In this document: positions 36,989-49,103 of the stretch, one piece after another
Numbering within the stretch: the first letter of the stretch is position 1
How the letters are laid out: every line of letters begins with the position of its first letter
NCBI GenBank assembly: GCA_963830205.1
Contig: CAWHLP010000031.1
Span: 186,001-250,000 of the forward strand
From: CAVSRC01 sp963830205
GTDB taxonomy: Bacteria > Pseudomonadota > Alphaproteobacteria > Rhizobiales > Kaistiaceae
DNA length: 64,000 nucleotides
Direction: 5' to 3'
Notes under the pieces: model-generated
Database searches by the model: none
What the model saw: only the letters and a program-made list of their open reading frames with translations
Told to the model about the DNA's origin: nothing
Translations under genes and position numbers: made by a program

Positions 36989-37858
36989 TCAGCTTGCCGT
37001 GTGGTAGCGCTCGATGGCGATCGCCATCACCTCGTCCATCGGCCGCGCCCCCCAGGCGGTGGACAGGACCTCGACCTCGCAGGCGATGTCGGGCACGAGC
37101 GCCTCGACGCTGGCGCGCAGTTTGGCGATCTCGATGATGCCGTCGCCCATCATGCCGCGGCCGCTCAGCTTGTCGGTGGTCGGCACCAGCCAGTCGCAGA
37201 TGTGGAAGGCAAGCAGGCGGTCGCTGCCGATGCGCCCGATCTGCTCGTGGACCTCGTAGTCCCACCACACGTGATAGACGTCGACCGTGACGCCGAGGCC
37301 GCGCGAGCGGCCGGGATCGAGCGCATCGCAGAGGTCGAGCGCCTGGCGCAGCGTGTTCACCGCGCAGCGTTCCGCCGCCATCATCGGATGGAGCGGTTCG
37401 AGCGCCAGCGGCATTCCGGCGGCCTCCGCGTATTCGAGCATCTCGGCGAGGCCGTCATGGATCGCGGCGCGCGCGGCGGCGATGTCGTTCGATGGCGCCG
37501 ACCCCTCGCGCGTGAACTGCGGCAGGCCACCGGCGACGATCACCAGGCAGGGCGCGCCGAGCGCCACCGCCTCATCGACGGCACGGCGGTTGTCGTCGTG
37601 GACCGCCTGTCTGTGCGCCGCGTCAGTCGGAAAAAGCCCGCCGCGGCAATAGCCCGACAGCCGGAAGCCGCCATCGCGGAGCGCCTTGGCGGCGCGCTCC
37701 AGCCCGACCGCCGCCACCTGCTCGCGCCACGGCGACACCTGCGAGATGCCGTGGCGCCTGGCCGCCTCCAGGATGGCGAGGAAATCGCCCTGGCTGCGCA
37801 CCGTCCCGGTGTTGAGCGAGAAGTGTTTCAACGCGCGGTCGGCGGAAAGGTCGCGCAT
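36989..37858 (-). CDS. Sugar phosphate isomerase/epimerase-like TIM-barrel protein
   Basis: The 289-residue protein has the xylose isomerase-like TIM-barrel (AP_endonuc_2) pattern: LVIVAGGLPQFTREG, PLALEPLHPMMAAERCAVNT, LGVTVDVYHVWWDYEV and LLAFHICDW, with Glu, Asp, His and a final Glu (CEVEV) suited to bind a divalent metal. Enzymes of this type isomerise or epimerise keto-sugars. The start at 37858 has GGAG nine bases upstream, located within the stop region of the oxidoreductase gene before it, so the two form an operon. Substrate unknown. Confidence 0.82.
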   Translation of the reverse strand: MRDLSADRALKHFSLNTGTVRSQGDFLAILEAARRHGISQVSPWREQVAAVGLERAAKALRDGGFRLSGYCRGGLFPTDAAHRQAVHDDNRRAVDEAVALGAPCLVIVAGGLPQFTREGSAPSNDIAAARAAIHDGLAEMLEYAEAAGMPLALEPLHPMMAAERCAVNTLRQALDLCDALDPGRSRGLGVTVDVYHVWWDYEVHEQIGRIGSDRLLAFHICDWLVPTTDKLSGRGMMGDGIIEIAKLRASVEALVPDIACEVEVLSTAWGARPMDEVMAIAIERYHTAS

Positions 37859-37864
37859 GTCACG

Positions 37865-39010
37865 CTACTCCTTGGCGAGGTCGATCCAGCGCCGTTCGCG
37901 GGCGCTCCTCTCAGCCGCTTCGACCAGTTGCAGCCCCTTGGCGCCTTCTCTGAGCGTGTAGGGGAAAGGCGCGTCCTCGGCCACATGGCGGATGAACATC
38001 TCCCACTGGCTGCGGAAGCCGTTGGGATAGGGCTGCGTCTCCGGCACCTCCTGCCAGTCGGCACGGAAATCGTGGGTGCGCTCCTCGTCCGGGTTCCACA
38101 CCGGCCGCGGCGTGGCGACGCGCGGTTGCACCTTGCAGGCATGCAGGCCGGCCACCGCCGAGCCGTGGGTGCCGTCGACCTGGAAGGTGACCAGGTCATC
38201 GCGATAGACGCGCGTCACCCAGGAGAAGTTGATGGTGGCGATCACCCCGCCGGCGAGCACGAAGGTGGCGAAGGCGGCGTCGTCGGCGGTCGCCTTGTAG
38301 GGCCTGTCGGCCTCGTCCCAGCGCTCCGGGATGTGCGTCGTCGACAGGCAGGAGACGCTTTCCACCGCGCCGAAGACGTGATCGAGCACGTAGCGCCAGT
38401 GGCACATCATGTCGAGCACGATGCCGCCGCCATCCTCGGCCCGGTAGTTCCACGAGGGCCGCTGGATCGGCTGCAGGTCGCCCTCGAAGACCCAGTAGCC
38501 GAACTCGCTCCTGACCGCGAGCATGCGCCCGAAGAAGCCGGATTTCCGCAGCATGGCGAGCTTCTTGAGGCCGGGCAGGAACAGCTTGTCCATGACGACG
38601 CCGTTCTTGACGCCACCTTTCTCGGCAAGCTGTGCGACCCCGATCGCCTCGGCGAAGCTGGTTGCCGTCGGCTTCTCGCAATAGACGTGCTTGCCGGCTT
38701 GAATCGCCTGCGCCAGCACCGCGGGGCGCATCTGCGTGGTTCCCGCATCGAAGAAGACGGCATCGTCCTTATTGGCGAGCGCCGCGTCGAGATCGGTGGT
38801 CCAGCGCGCCACGCCGTGGCTGGTGGCCAACGCCGCCAGCTTGTCGGCGTTGCGCCCGACCAGGATCGGATCGGGCATCACCCGGTCGCCATTGCCGAGC
38901 ACCACGCCGCCGTCGGCGCGGATCGCCATGATCGAGCGTATCAGGTGCTGGTTGGTCCCCATGCGCCCGGTGACACCATGCATGATGACGCCGAGACGTC
39001 GGCTGGCCAT
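37865..39010 (-). CDS. Gfo/Idh/MocA-family oxidoreductase
   Basis: The 381-residue protein has an N-terminal Rossmann fold (LGVIMHGVTGRMGTNQHLI) and the family EKP motif (KHVYCEKPTATSFAEA), with the Lys as catalytic/cofactor residue, then the C-terminal substrate domain with GGGIVLDMMCHWRYVLDHV (conserved His). It likely oxidises a sugar or polyol with NAD(P). The first glycine motif is followed by a longer loop than usual. The ATG at 39010 sits five bases after GGGGAGG; a GTG at 39016 is the alternative. It is divergent from the ABC sugar operon. Confidence 0.85.
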   Translation of the reverse strand: MASRRLGVIMHGVTGRMGTNQHLIRSIMAIRADGGVVLGNGDRVMPDPILVGRNADKLAALATSHGVARWTTDLDAALANKDDAVFFDAGTTQMRPAVLAQAIQAGKHVYCEKPTATSFAEAIGVAQLAEKGGVKNGVVMDKLFLPGLKKLAMLRKSGFFGRMLAVRSEFGYWVFEGDLQPIQRPSWNYRAEDGGGIVLDMMCHWRYVLDHVFGAVESVSCLSTTHIPERWDEADRPYKATADDAAFATFVLAGGVIATINFSWVTRVYRDDLVTFQVDGTHGSAVAGLHACKVQPRVATPRPVWNPDEERTHDFRADWQEVPETQPYPNGFRSQWEMFIRHVAEDAPFPYTLREGAKGLQLVEAAERSARERRWIDLAKE

Positions 39011-39043
39011 GCGCACCTCCCCTGCCGGTGGCCTTCCCTAATA

Positions 39044-39061
39044 AGTAACAGGACAGTTACT
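39044..39061. promoter_or_regulatory. Operator copy 1, AGTAAC-N6-GTTACT
   Basis: A perfect 6+6 bp inverted repeat with a six-base spacer, 34 bases upstream of the oxidoreductase start. A second copy with the same spacing lies at 39199-39216. Confidence 0.6.
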
Positions 39062-39198
39062 ATCGCCGCGGCCGCGCTGTCAATTGCACCAAGGCCGGCC
39101 AACGGCTGAAGCCGCCACTCGTTCCCTCGCGCGGCGACGTCTGCATGCAGCGCGTGGCGACGCGACACTCCGCTGCCGCAAATGTGGCCTTGCCGACT

Positions 39199-39216
39199 AA
39201 TAACCAGCGGGTTACT
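39199..39216. promoter_or_regulatory. Operator copy 2, AATAAC-N6-GTTACT
   Basis: Same architecture as copy 1 with one mismatch in one arm, 71 bases upstream of the binding-protein start. The two centres are 155 bp apart, consistent with a repressor dimer at each promoter of the divergent operons, possibly looping the DNA. Confidence 0.6.
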
Positions 39217-39287
39217 TTTTCGCCCTCGGGCCGCTTGGGAGGGCGGACCAACGCCGTTGAAACGCAACAACTTCATGGGAGGAAGAC

Positions 39288-40580
39288 ATGACGAACCGCA
39301 TCACGCGGCGCACTTTCGGCGGGCTGATGGCCTCCGGCGCGTCGCTCGCCGTTCTCGCTTCGACCGGCGGCCTCGCCTTCGCCGACACGCGCCTGCGCTA
39401 CATCTGGTGGGGCAATCCCGATCGCGACAAGCGAACGCGCGCCGTTGTCGACCTCTACATGAAGAAGAATCCGGGCGTCACCGTCGACCCCGAGACCTAC
39501 GGCTGGAACGACTACTGGACCAAGCTCGCCACCCAGGCCGCCGGCGGCAACCTGCCCGACGTCATCCAGATGGACTACCGCTACATCTTCGAATGGGCGC
39601 GCCGCGGACAGCTCGAAGACCTGACGCCGTATCTCGGCACCGACCTGCACATGGAGAATTTTGACAAGAACGTTCTCGATGCCGGCAAGGTCGACGGCAA
39701 GCTCTACGGCATCTCCATGGGCGCCAACTCGATCTGCCTCATCTACTCGATCGACAAGGCGAACGGCGCGGGCCTGACCATGCCCGACAGCAGCAAGTGG
39801 ACCTGGGACGATTTCCGCAAGATGGGCATGGACGCCAAGGGCAAGCTGGCCGACGGCGTCTATTTCAGCTCCAACATGGGCATGCAGGAGCCGATCCTGC
39901 AGTGCTTCCTGCGCCAGCGCGACAAGGACCTCTACACCGAGGACGGGCAGCTCGGCTTCGACGCCACCGACCTCGGCGACTACTGGAACTACTGGATGGA
40001 GATGCAGAAGGACGGGTTGACCCCACCGCCCGACGTCCAGGCGCAGGACAAGAATGGCCCGCTCGAGACCACCATGATCGCGACCGGCCGTGCGGTCTTC
40101 GATTTCACCAACTCCAACCAGCTCGTCGCCCACCAGAAGCTGAGCAAGGACAAGGAAGACCTGGCCATGGTGCCCAACCAGGCGGGCCTCAAGCCTGGCC
40201 AGTACCTGAAGCCGTCCATGTTCATGTCGCAGCGGGCGAACTCGAGCCTTCCGCACGACGCGGCGAAGTTCATCAACTTCGTCATCACCGACCTCGACGC
40301 GGCCGATATCCTGCAGATCGAGCGCGGCGTGTCGAGCGATTCGAAGGTGATCGAGCATATCGCTCCCAGCCTGTCGCCCACCGAGCAGCAGATCCTGACC
40401 TATCTGAAGCTCGTCGGGACCCATGTCGGCCCGCTGCCCCCCGCTCCGCCGAAGGGCGCCGGCGAGGTGGACGTGAAGATCATCCCGGCCTGGCAGGCGG
40501 TCTCGTTTGGCAAGGTCGGCGTTGCTGACGCCGCCAAGGACTTCGTCAGCAAGGCCGTCGACATCCTCAAGCGCAGCTAG
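39288..40580 (+). CDS. Extracellular solute-binding protein of a CUT1-type sugar ABC importer
   Basis: The 430-residue protein has a twin-arginine leader (ITRRTFGGLMASGASLAVLAS) and an SBP_bac_1 fold: RLRYIWWGNPDRDKRTRAVVDLYMKKNPGVTV, GGNLPDVIQMDYRYIFEWAR and KLYGISMGANSICLIYS. It delivers a sugar or sugar acid to the two permeases encoded next. GGGAGGAAGAC precedes the ATG. Its operon (binding protein, two permeases, two Gfo/Idh enzymes, ATPase, another Gfo/Idh) runs without large gaps to 47047. The ligand is unknown. Confidence 0.88.
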   Translation: MTNRITRRTFGGLMASGASLAVLASTGGLAFADTRLRYIWWGNPDRDKRTRAVVDLYMKKNPGVTVDPETYGWNDYWTKLATQAAGGNLPDVIQMDYRYIFEWARRGQLEDLTPYLGTDLHMENFDKNVLDAGKVDGKLYGISMGANSICLIYSIDKANGAGLTMPDSSKWTWDDFRKMGMDAKGKLADGVYFSSNMGMQEPILQCFLRQRDKDLYTEDGQLGFDATDLGDYWNYWMEMQKDGLTPPPDVQAQDKNGPLETTMIATGRAVFDFTNSNQLVAHQKLSKDKEDLAMVPNQAGLKPGQYLKPSMFMSQRANSSLPHDAAKFINFVITDLDAADILQIERGVSSDSKVIEHIAPSLSPTEQQILTYLKLVGTHVGPLPPAPPKGAGEVDVKIIPAWQAVSFGKVGVADAAKDFVSKAVDILKRS

Positions 40581-40646
40581 CGTCGGCTTGATTGGGACAC
40601 GGCCGGCGCGCGGGTGAAAACGCGCGCCGGCCGGCAGAGGTGGGAC

Positions 40647-41609
40647 ATGGTAGCATCGACCGTCGCCGATCGCGCTGACGCTGCCCATGCTGCGTCACGG
40701 CGTTTCACGGCACGGGTTGTCCGCGCCCTCAAGCGCAACGGTCCCGGCTACCTGTTCCTGACGCCATGGCTGATCGGCTTCTTCGGGCTGACGCTGGGCC
40801 CGACGGTCGCCTCGCTGGTGCTTTCCTTCACCAACTATTCCCTGCTGGAGCCGCCCGTGTGGGCCGGGCTCGAGAACTATCACTACGCCTTCTTCGAGGA
40901 CGACCAGCTGCGCGATGCGGTCGGGGTGACCTTCTCCTATGTGCTGTGGTCGGTGCCGGGCCGCCTGGTGCTGGCGCTGCTGCTGGCGATGCTGCTCGAC
41001 CGCGGCATCCGCGGCGTCGCCTTCTTCCGCGCCGTGTTCTATCTGCCGTCGCTGCTCGGCGCCTCGGTCGCCATCGCCGTCCTCTGGCGCCAGATCTTCG
41101 GCGACCAGGGGCTGGTCAATCACGGCCTGGCGCTGTTCGGCATCAGCGGACCGTCGTGGATCACCCACCCGAGCTACGCCTTGTGGACTCTGGTCGCCCT
41201 GGCGCTCTGGCAATTCGGCTCGCCGATGATCATCTTCCTCGCCGGCCTTCGCCAGATTCCCGTCGATCTCTACGAGGCGGCCGCCATGGACGGCGCCGGC
41301 CCGTTCCGCCAGTTCCTCAAGATCACGCTGCCGCTGCTCACCCCGGTGATCTTCTTCAACCTGATCCTGCAGTCGATCGACGCCTTCAAGGCGTTCACAC
41401 CGGCCTTCATCATCTCCAGCGGCACCGGCGGTCCGATCGATTCGACGCTGTTCTACACGCTCTATCTCTACCAGCAGGCCTTCGCCTATTTCCGCATGGG
41501 CTATGCCTCGGCCCTCGCCTGGTTGCTGCTCCTCATCATCGCCATCTTCACCGCGGTTGCCTTCCTCACCTCGCGCCGCTGGGTCTACTATCAGGATGAG
41601 GGTCGCTGA
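40647..41609 (+). CDS. CUT1-type sugar ABC permease (MalF/UgpA-like)
   Basis: The 320-residue permease has six membrane helices, starting GYLFLTPWLIGFFGLTLGPTVA, and the EAA loop YEAAAMDGAGPFRQFLKITLPLL that docks the ATPase. The long charged N-terminus is typical of MalF/UgpA-type subunits. AGAGGTGGGAC precedes the ATG. Its stop overlaps the start of the next permease by one base. Confidence 0.9.
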   Translation: MVASTVADRADAAHAASRRFTARVVRALKRNGPGYLFLTPWLIGFFGLTLGPTVASLVLSFTNYSLLEPPVWAGLENYHYAFFEDDQLRDAVGVTFSYVLWSVPGRLVLALLLAMLLDRGIRGVAFFRAVFYLPSLLGASVAIAVLWRQIFGDQGLVNHGLALFGISGPSWITHPSYALWTLVALALWQFGSPMIIFLAGLRQIPVDLYEAAAMDGAGPFRQFLKITLPLLTPVIFFNLILQSIDAFKAFTPAFIISSGTGGPIDSTLFYTLYLYQQAFAYFRMGYASALAWLLLLIIAIFTAVAFLTSRRWVYYQDEGR

Positions 41610-42457
41610 TGGACAGGGGCAAATCGAAGAGCGCGCTGGCCAGCTTCCTTCACTACCTGCTGATGGCGCTTGCGGCCGTCGTCATGCTCTATCCGCTGGT
41701 GTGGATGCTCTCCAGCTCGTTCAAGCCGGAAGACGAGATCTTCTCCAACGTCGGCCTCATTCCGACGCACTGGATCTTCACCAACTTCGTCGGCGGGTGG
41801 ACCGCGCTCGGCGTCAGCTTCACCACCTTCTTCGAGAACTCGCTGATCATCGCCGGCTTCAGCGTGCTCGGCAATGTGCTGGCCTGTTCGGTCACCGCCT
41901 ATGCCTTCGCCCGTCTCGAATTCCGGCTCAAGCGCTTCTGGTTTGCCTTGATGCTCGGCACGCTGATGCTGCCCTATCACGTCACCCTGGTGCCGCAGTA
42001 CATCCTCTTCCTGCACCTCGGCTGGGTGAACACCTTCCTGCCGCTGATCGTGCCCAAGTTCCTGGCGGTCGACGCCTTCTTCATCTTCCTGATGGTGCAG
42101 TTCTTCCGCGGCCTGCCGCGCGAAATCGACGAGGCCGCGATCATGGACGGCTGCGGACCGTGGCGCATCTACTGGCGCATCATGCTGCCGCTGTCGACGC
42201 CGGTGCTGGCCACCGCCGCCATCTTCTCCTTCATCTTCACCTATGACGATTTCCTCGGGCCGCTCATCTATCTCAACGACATGCGCGACTACACGGTACC
42301 GCTGGCGCTGCGCTCCTTCGTCGACGCCACCGGCGAATCGCGCTTCGGCCAGCTGTTCGCCATGTCGACCCTGTCTCTCATCCCGGTCTTCTTCGTCTTC
42401 CTTTCCTTCCAGCGCCTTATCATTCGCGGCATCACGCTCGGCGCGATCAAGTCCTGA
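41609..42457 (+). CDS. CUT1-type sugar ABC permease (MalG/UgpE-like)
   Basis: The 282-residue permease has six membrane helices and the EAA loop EIDEAAIMDGCGPWRIYWRIMLPL. It starts with the MalG-like topology (LHYLLMALAAVVMLYPLVWMLSSS). It forms the heterodimeric channel with the upstream permease. Confidence 0.9.
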   Translation: MDRGKSKSALASFLHYLLMALAAVVMLYPLVWMLSSSFKPEDEIFSNVGLIPTHWIFTNFVGGWTALGVSFTTFFENSLIIAGFSVLGNVLACSVTAYAFARLEFRLKRFWFALMLGTLMLPYHVTLVPQYILFLHLGWVNTFLPLIVPKFLAVDAFFIFLMVQFFRGLPREIDEAAIMDGCGPWRIYWRIMLPLSTPVLATAAIFSFIFTYDDFLGPLIYLNDMRDYTVPLALRSFVDATGESRFGQLFAMSTLSLIPVFFVFLSFQRLIIRGITLGAIKS

Positions 42458-42487
42458 TCCCCTGTCTTCGTTCGAGGTCCCACAAGC

Positions 42488-43528
42488 ATGACTGCTTCCT
42501 CCGGTTTCGCGTTCTCCGTCATCGGTATCAACCACGGTCACATCTACGGTCAGGTCAAGGTGATGCAGGAGGCCGGCTGCCGCCTGAAAGCGTTCCATGC
42601 GCCGGAAGACGACCTCGCCGCCGACTTCTCCAAGGCGTTTCCCGACGCGGTGCGCGTCGCCGACGAGCGCGCCATCCTCGACGACCCGGAAGTCAAGCTG
42701 GTTGTCGGCGCCGGCATCCTCTCCGATCGGGCCCCGATGGCGGTGCGCGCCATGCGCGCCGGCAAGGACGTGATGCTCGACAAGCCGGGCGCCACCACGC
42801 TCGACCAGCTCGCCGAGCTGCGCCGCACCCAGGCCGAGACCGGTCGCATCTTCTCGATCTGCTATTCCGAGCACTACACCCAGCCGGCGACCGTCGCCGC
42901 CGCCAACCTGGTCAAGGCCGGCGCCATCGGCCGCGTCGTCTCGACCGTCGGCCTCGGGCCGCACCGCGTCGGCAACTACCGGCGGCCCGACTGGTTCTAC
43001 CAGCGCGCCCGCTATGGCGGCATCCTGTGCGACATCGGCTCGCATCAGGTCGAGCAGTTCCTGTTCTTCACCGGCAGCACCAAGGCCGAGGTGCTGTCGA
43101 GCCAGATCGCCAATTTCGACCATCCGGCGACGCCCGAGCTCGAGGACTTCGGCCAGATGGTGCTGGCCTCCGACCATGCCGCCGGCTACATCCGCGTCGA
43201 CTGGTTCACCCCCGACAAGCTGCCCAACTGGGGCGACGGCCGCCTGTTCCTGGTCGGCACCGAGGGCACCATCGAACTGCGCAAATATGTCGATGTCGAC
43301 GGCCGGCCCGGCGAGGACCACCTGTTCCTCGTCAACCGTGACGGCGTCAGGTACATCGACTGCTCCACGACCAAGATCCGCTACGGCGAGGAGCTGCGCG
43401 ACGACGTCAACAATCGCACCGAAACCGCCATGCCGCAGGCGCACTGCTTCTACGCCACCGAGCTGACCCTGATCGCCCAGGCCAATGCCAAACGCATCGG
43501 CGGCGCCCGTCCGGAGGCCGCCCGATGA
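42488..43528 (+). CDS. Gfo/Idh/MocA-family oxidoreductase
   Basis: The 346-residue protein has an N-terminal Rossmann fold (FSVIGINHGHIYGQV), the motif KDVMLDKPGATTLDQL (DKP in place of the usual EKP) and YGGILCDIGSHQVEQFLFF with the conserved Asp/His of the substrate site. Its glycine motif GINHGH is unusual, shared with a subset of the family. It overlaps the next Gfo/Idh gene by four bases (ATGA). It probably oxidises a sugar imported by the adjacent ABC system. Confidence 0.85.
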   Translation: MTASSGFAFSVIGINHGHIYGQVKVMQEAGCRLKAFHAPEDDLAADFSKAFPDAVRVADERAILDDPEVKLVVGAGILSDRAPMAVRAMRAGKDVMLDKPGATTLDQLAELRRTQAETGRIFSICYSEHYTQPATVAAANLVKAGAIGRVVSTVGLGPHRVGNYRRPDWFYQRARYGGILCDIGSHQVEQFLFFTGSTKAEVLSSQIANFDHPATPELEDFGQMVLASDHAAGYIRVDWFTPDKLPNWGDGRLFLVGTEGTIELRKYVDVDGRPGEDHLFLVNRDGVRYIDCSTTKIRYGEELRDDVNNRTETAMPQAHCFYATELTLIAQANAKRIGGARPEAAR

Positions 43529-44606
43529 GCAAGCGTCTCAAGGTCGGCGTGGTCGGCGGTGGCATTGGCGCCGGTCACATCGCCGCCTATCGCGAATTGC
43601 CCGATCTCTACGAGGTCGTCGCCTTCTGCGACGTCGACCCGGCCAAGAACGAAAAGGCCAAGGCGGAATTCGGCATCGCCGATACGACCACGTCGTTCGC
43701 GGAGCTGCTTTCCCGCGACCTCGACGTCGTCAACATCACGACGCCCTCCAACCTGCATTTCGAACAGGCCATGCAGGCGCTTGCGGCTGGCCGCAACGTG
43801 GTGGTCGAGAAGCCCTTCGTCAGTTCGCTGGCCGAGGCCGACCGGATGGCCGAAGCGGAGAAGAAATCCGGCAAGAAGGTTTCGCCGATCTTCCAGTACC
43901 GCTTCGCCAACGGTATCCGCCAGTTCCTGCATCTCCGCGACAAGGGCTTTGTCGGCAAGACCTACGCCGCCACGGTCGAGACCCACTGGGCGCGCGGCGC
44001 CGCCTATTACGACAATCCCTGGCGCGGCCGCTGGGCGAGCGAACTGGGCGGGACGCTCGCCACCCACGCCATCCACAATCACGACATGCTGACCTACCTG
44101 ATCGGCCCGATCAGCGCGGTCTTCGCCCGCACCACCACGCGGGTGAACCCGATCGAGACCGAGGACTGCGCTGCGCTTTCCCTCGAGATGGCCGACGGAT
44201 CGCTGGTCACTCTTTCGGTCACGGTCGGCGCCCAGACCGAGATCTCGCGGCTGCGCTTCTATTTCGACGGGCTGACGGTTGAGAGCAACCACAGCCCCTA
44301 CAATGCCGGCACCGCGCCGTGGACCTTCATCACCGCCGATGCCGACCGCCAGAAGGCGATCGACGCGGCGATCAAGGAGGTCCCGGTTCTGCCTGAGCGC
44401 AACACCGGCCAGTTCCTGCTCCTCCACAAGGCGCTGACCGAGGGCGGCCCGCTGCCCGTCTCGATCGCCGACGCGCGGCCGTCGATCGAACTGCTCACCG
44501 CCGCCTACTACTCCGTCCACAGCGGCACGGACGTCAGGCTGCCGATCGGCAGCGACCACCCCTTCTACCAGGGCTGGTTGGCGACCATGGCGAGAAGGAA
44601 GGGCTG

Positions 44607-44607
<1 letters not shown>
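43525..44607 (+). CDS. Gfo/Idh/MocA-family oxidoreductase
   Basis: The 360-residue protein has the Rossmann motif VGVVGGGIGAGHIAAY, the family EKP motif (RNVVVEKPFVSSLAEADRM) and GGTLATHAIHNHDMLTYLIG with the substrate-site His. It is a second, clearly different paralogue of the preceding gene (little similarity outside the family motifs), so the two probably act in sequence or on different carbons of the substrate. Its stop overlaps the ATPase gene start by one base. Confidence 0.87.
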
Positions 44608-45717
<1,110 letters not shown>

Positions 45718-45745
45718 ATTCTGCATCGACTGGAACCTGATCGAA

Positions 45746-47047
45746 GTGAAATACGCCATTGTTGGAACCGGCTCGCGTCACCTGATGTTCCGCGACGCCA
45801 TCATCGAGACCTTCTCCGCCACCAACGAACTCGTGGCCTTAAGCGATTCCAACCCGCACCGCCTGGAGCTCTCCGCCGGCCAGACCCGGCAGATCACCGG
45901 CAAGCCGGTGGCCGCCTACGCCGCCGACGACTTCGATCGCATGATTGCGACCGAAAAGCCCGACGTGGTGGTGATCACGGTGCCGGACTACCTCCACGAC
46001 CGCTACATCGCCCGCGCCATGGAGCTTGGCTGCGACGTCATCACCGAGAAGCCGATGACCATCGACATCGGCCGCCTGCGCCATGTGCTCGAAGCCAAGC
46101 AGAAGACCGGCAAGTCGATCACCGTCAGCTTCAACTACCGCTACGCGCCGCACCGCACCCAGGTGAAGGACATCCTCATGTCCGGCGTGATCGGCGAGAT
46201 CACCGCGGTCGACTTCCGCTGGTATCTCGACCGCGTCCACGGCGCCGACTATTTCCGCCGCTGGCATCGCTACAAGGACAGGTCGGGCGGGCTGCTGGTT
46301 CACAAGGCGACCCATCATTTCGACCTGGTCAATTGGTGGATCGCCTCCACCCCGAAGACCGTCCACGCCTTCGGCAAGCGCGCCTTCTACCGCCCGGAGA
46401 TGGCCGATAGCTCTCGGCCTCAGCGACCGCGGCGAGCGCTGCCACGGCTGCCCGGCGGCGGCGCGCTGCGACTACAAGCTGGTCATGGAGGAGCACGAGG
46501 GGCTGAAGCAGCTCTATCTCGATGGCGAGAGCTTCGACGGCTACTACCGCGACCGCTGCGTCTTCGCCGAGACATCACCATCGAGGACACCATGCAGGTG
46601 CAGGTGGCCTATGCCAGCGGCGCCACCATGAACTACACGCTCACCGCCTATTCCCCGTGGGAGGGGCTGGAGATCAAGTTCCACGGCACCAAGGGCGAAC
46701 TGACCCACCGCCATGTCGAGGTGCACGGCATCTTCGGCGGCAAGCGCACGCCCGGCGGCCACGAATCGATCGCGACCGAACTGCACCTCGCCGGCAGCGA
46801 CCCAGAGCCAATCGAGGTGTGGCGCGGCGAAGGGGCGCATGGCGGCGGCGACCGCGTCATGCTCGGCCACCTCTTCGACAAGGCCAACGTGCCGCCCGAC
46901 AAATATGGCCGCGCCGCCAGCGAGGTGATGGGCGCCTGGTCGATCCTGACCGGGATCGCCGCCAACGCCTCCATCGCCACAGGCGATGTCATCGACGTCG
47001 ACCGGCTGCTCGCCGATAACGGCATCGAGCTGGCCCGGCCGGCCTGA
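45746..47047 (+). CDS. Gfo/Idh/MocA-family oxidoreductase with cysteine-rich insert (two compensating frameshifts)
   Basis: The protein of 433 residues starts at the GTG 45746 (VKYAIVGTGSRHLMFRDAII). It has the EKP motif (CDVITEKPMTIDIGRLRHVL) and GGLLVHKATHHFDLVNWWI. Between about 46410 and 46570 the true frame is shifted by one; there it reads LGLSDRGERCHGCPAAARCD ... DGYYRDRCVF, giving a CxxC-x5-C plus a fourth Cys. Frame is regained by a lost G near 46570 (before DITIEDTMQV). The cysteines could bind zinc or an iron-sulfur cluster. It is the last gene of the sugar operon. Confidence 0.82.
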   Translation: MKYAIVGTGSRHLMFRDAIIETFSATNELVALSDSNPHRLELSAGQTRQITGKPVAAYAADDFDRMIATEKPDVVVITVPDYLHDRYIARAMELGCDVITEKPMTIDIGRLRHVLEAKQKTGKSITVSFNYRYAPHRTQVKDILMSGVIGEITAVDFRWYLDRVHGADYFRRWHRYKDRSGGLLVHKATHHFDLVNWWIASTPKTVHAFGKRAFYRPEMADSSRPQRPRRALPRLPGGGALRLQAGHGGARGAEAALSRWRELRRLLPRPLRLRRDITIEDTMQVQVAYASGATMNYTLTAYSPWEGLEIKFHGTKGELTHRHVEVHGIFGGKRTPGGHESIATELHLAGSDPEPIEVWRGEGAHGGGDRVMLGHLFDKANVPPDKYGRAASEVMGAWSILTGIAANASIATGDVIDVDRLLADNGIELARPA

Positions 47048-47066
47048 GCGATAGCGCCAAAGCGAG

Positions 47067-47092
47067 GCCCACCCGCGCCTGCTCGGGCGGGC
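47067..47092. terminator. Hairpin between convergent genes
   Basis: GCCCACCCG (47067-47075) and CGGGCGGGC (47084-47092) form an eight-of-nine base-pair stem between the convergent Gfo/Idh and ABC-F genes. There is no T-run on either side, so a role in 3-prime end formation is possible but not certain. Confidence 0.35.
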
Positions 47093-47095
47093 GCC

Positions 47096-48916
<1,821 letters not shown>

Positions 48917-49103
48917 GGCTCGAAGGCAGCCTGTGTAGCCGACGGCCGCGCCGCTGAACAGATTGCCGCGATGCTGGCGGCCCCTGCCCTCCGCGCGGGG
49001 CCGCGATGCGGCGTTGTGGCGCTTCGCATTTGACCTAGCGCATGGTTTTGACTGTTTTTGATCGCTATTGATCGAAACAGCTCAGAGTTTCAGCAGGAAG
49101 ACC

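Noticed and set aside
37001..39109. 702-codon open frame on the plus strand
   Set aside because: Antisense to the TIM-barrel and Gfo/Idh genes, whose catalytic motifs are clear.
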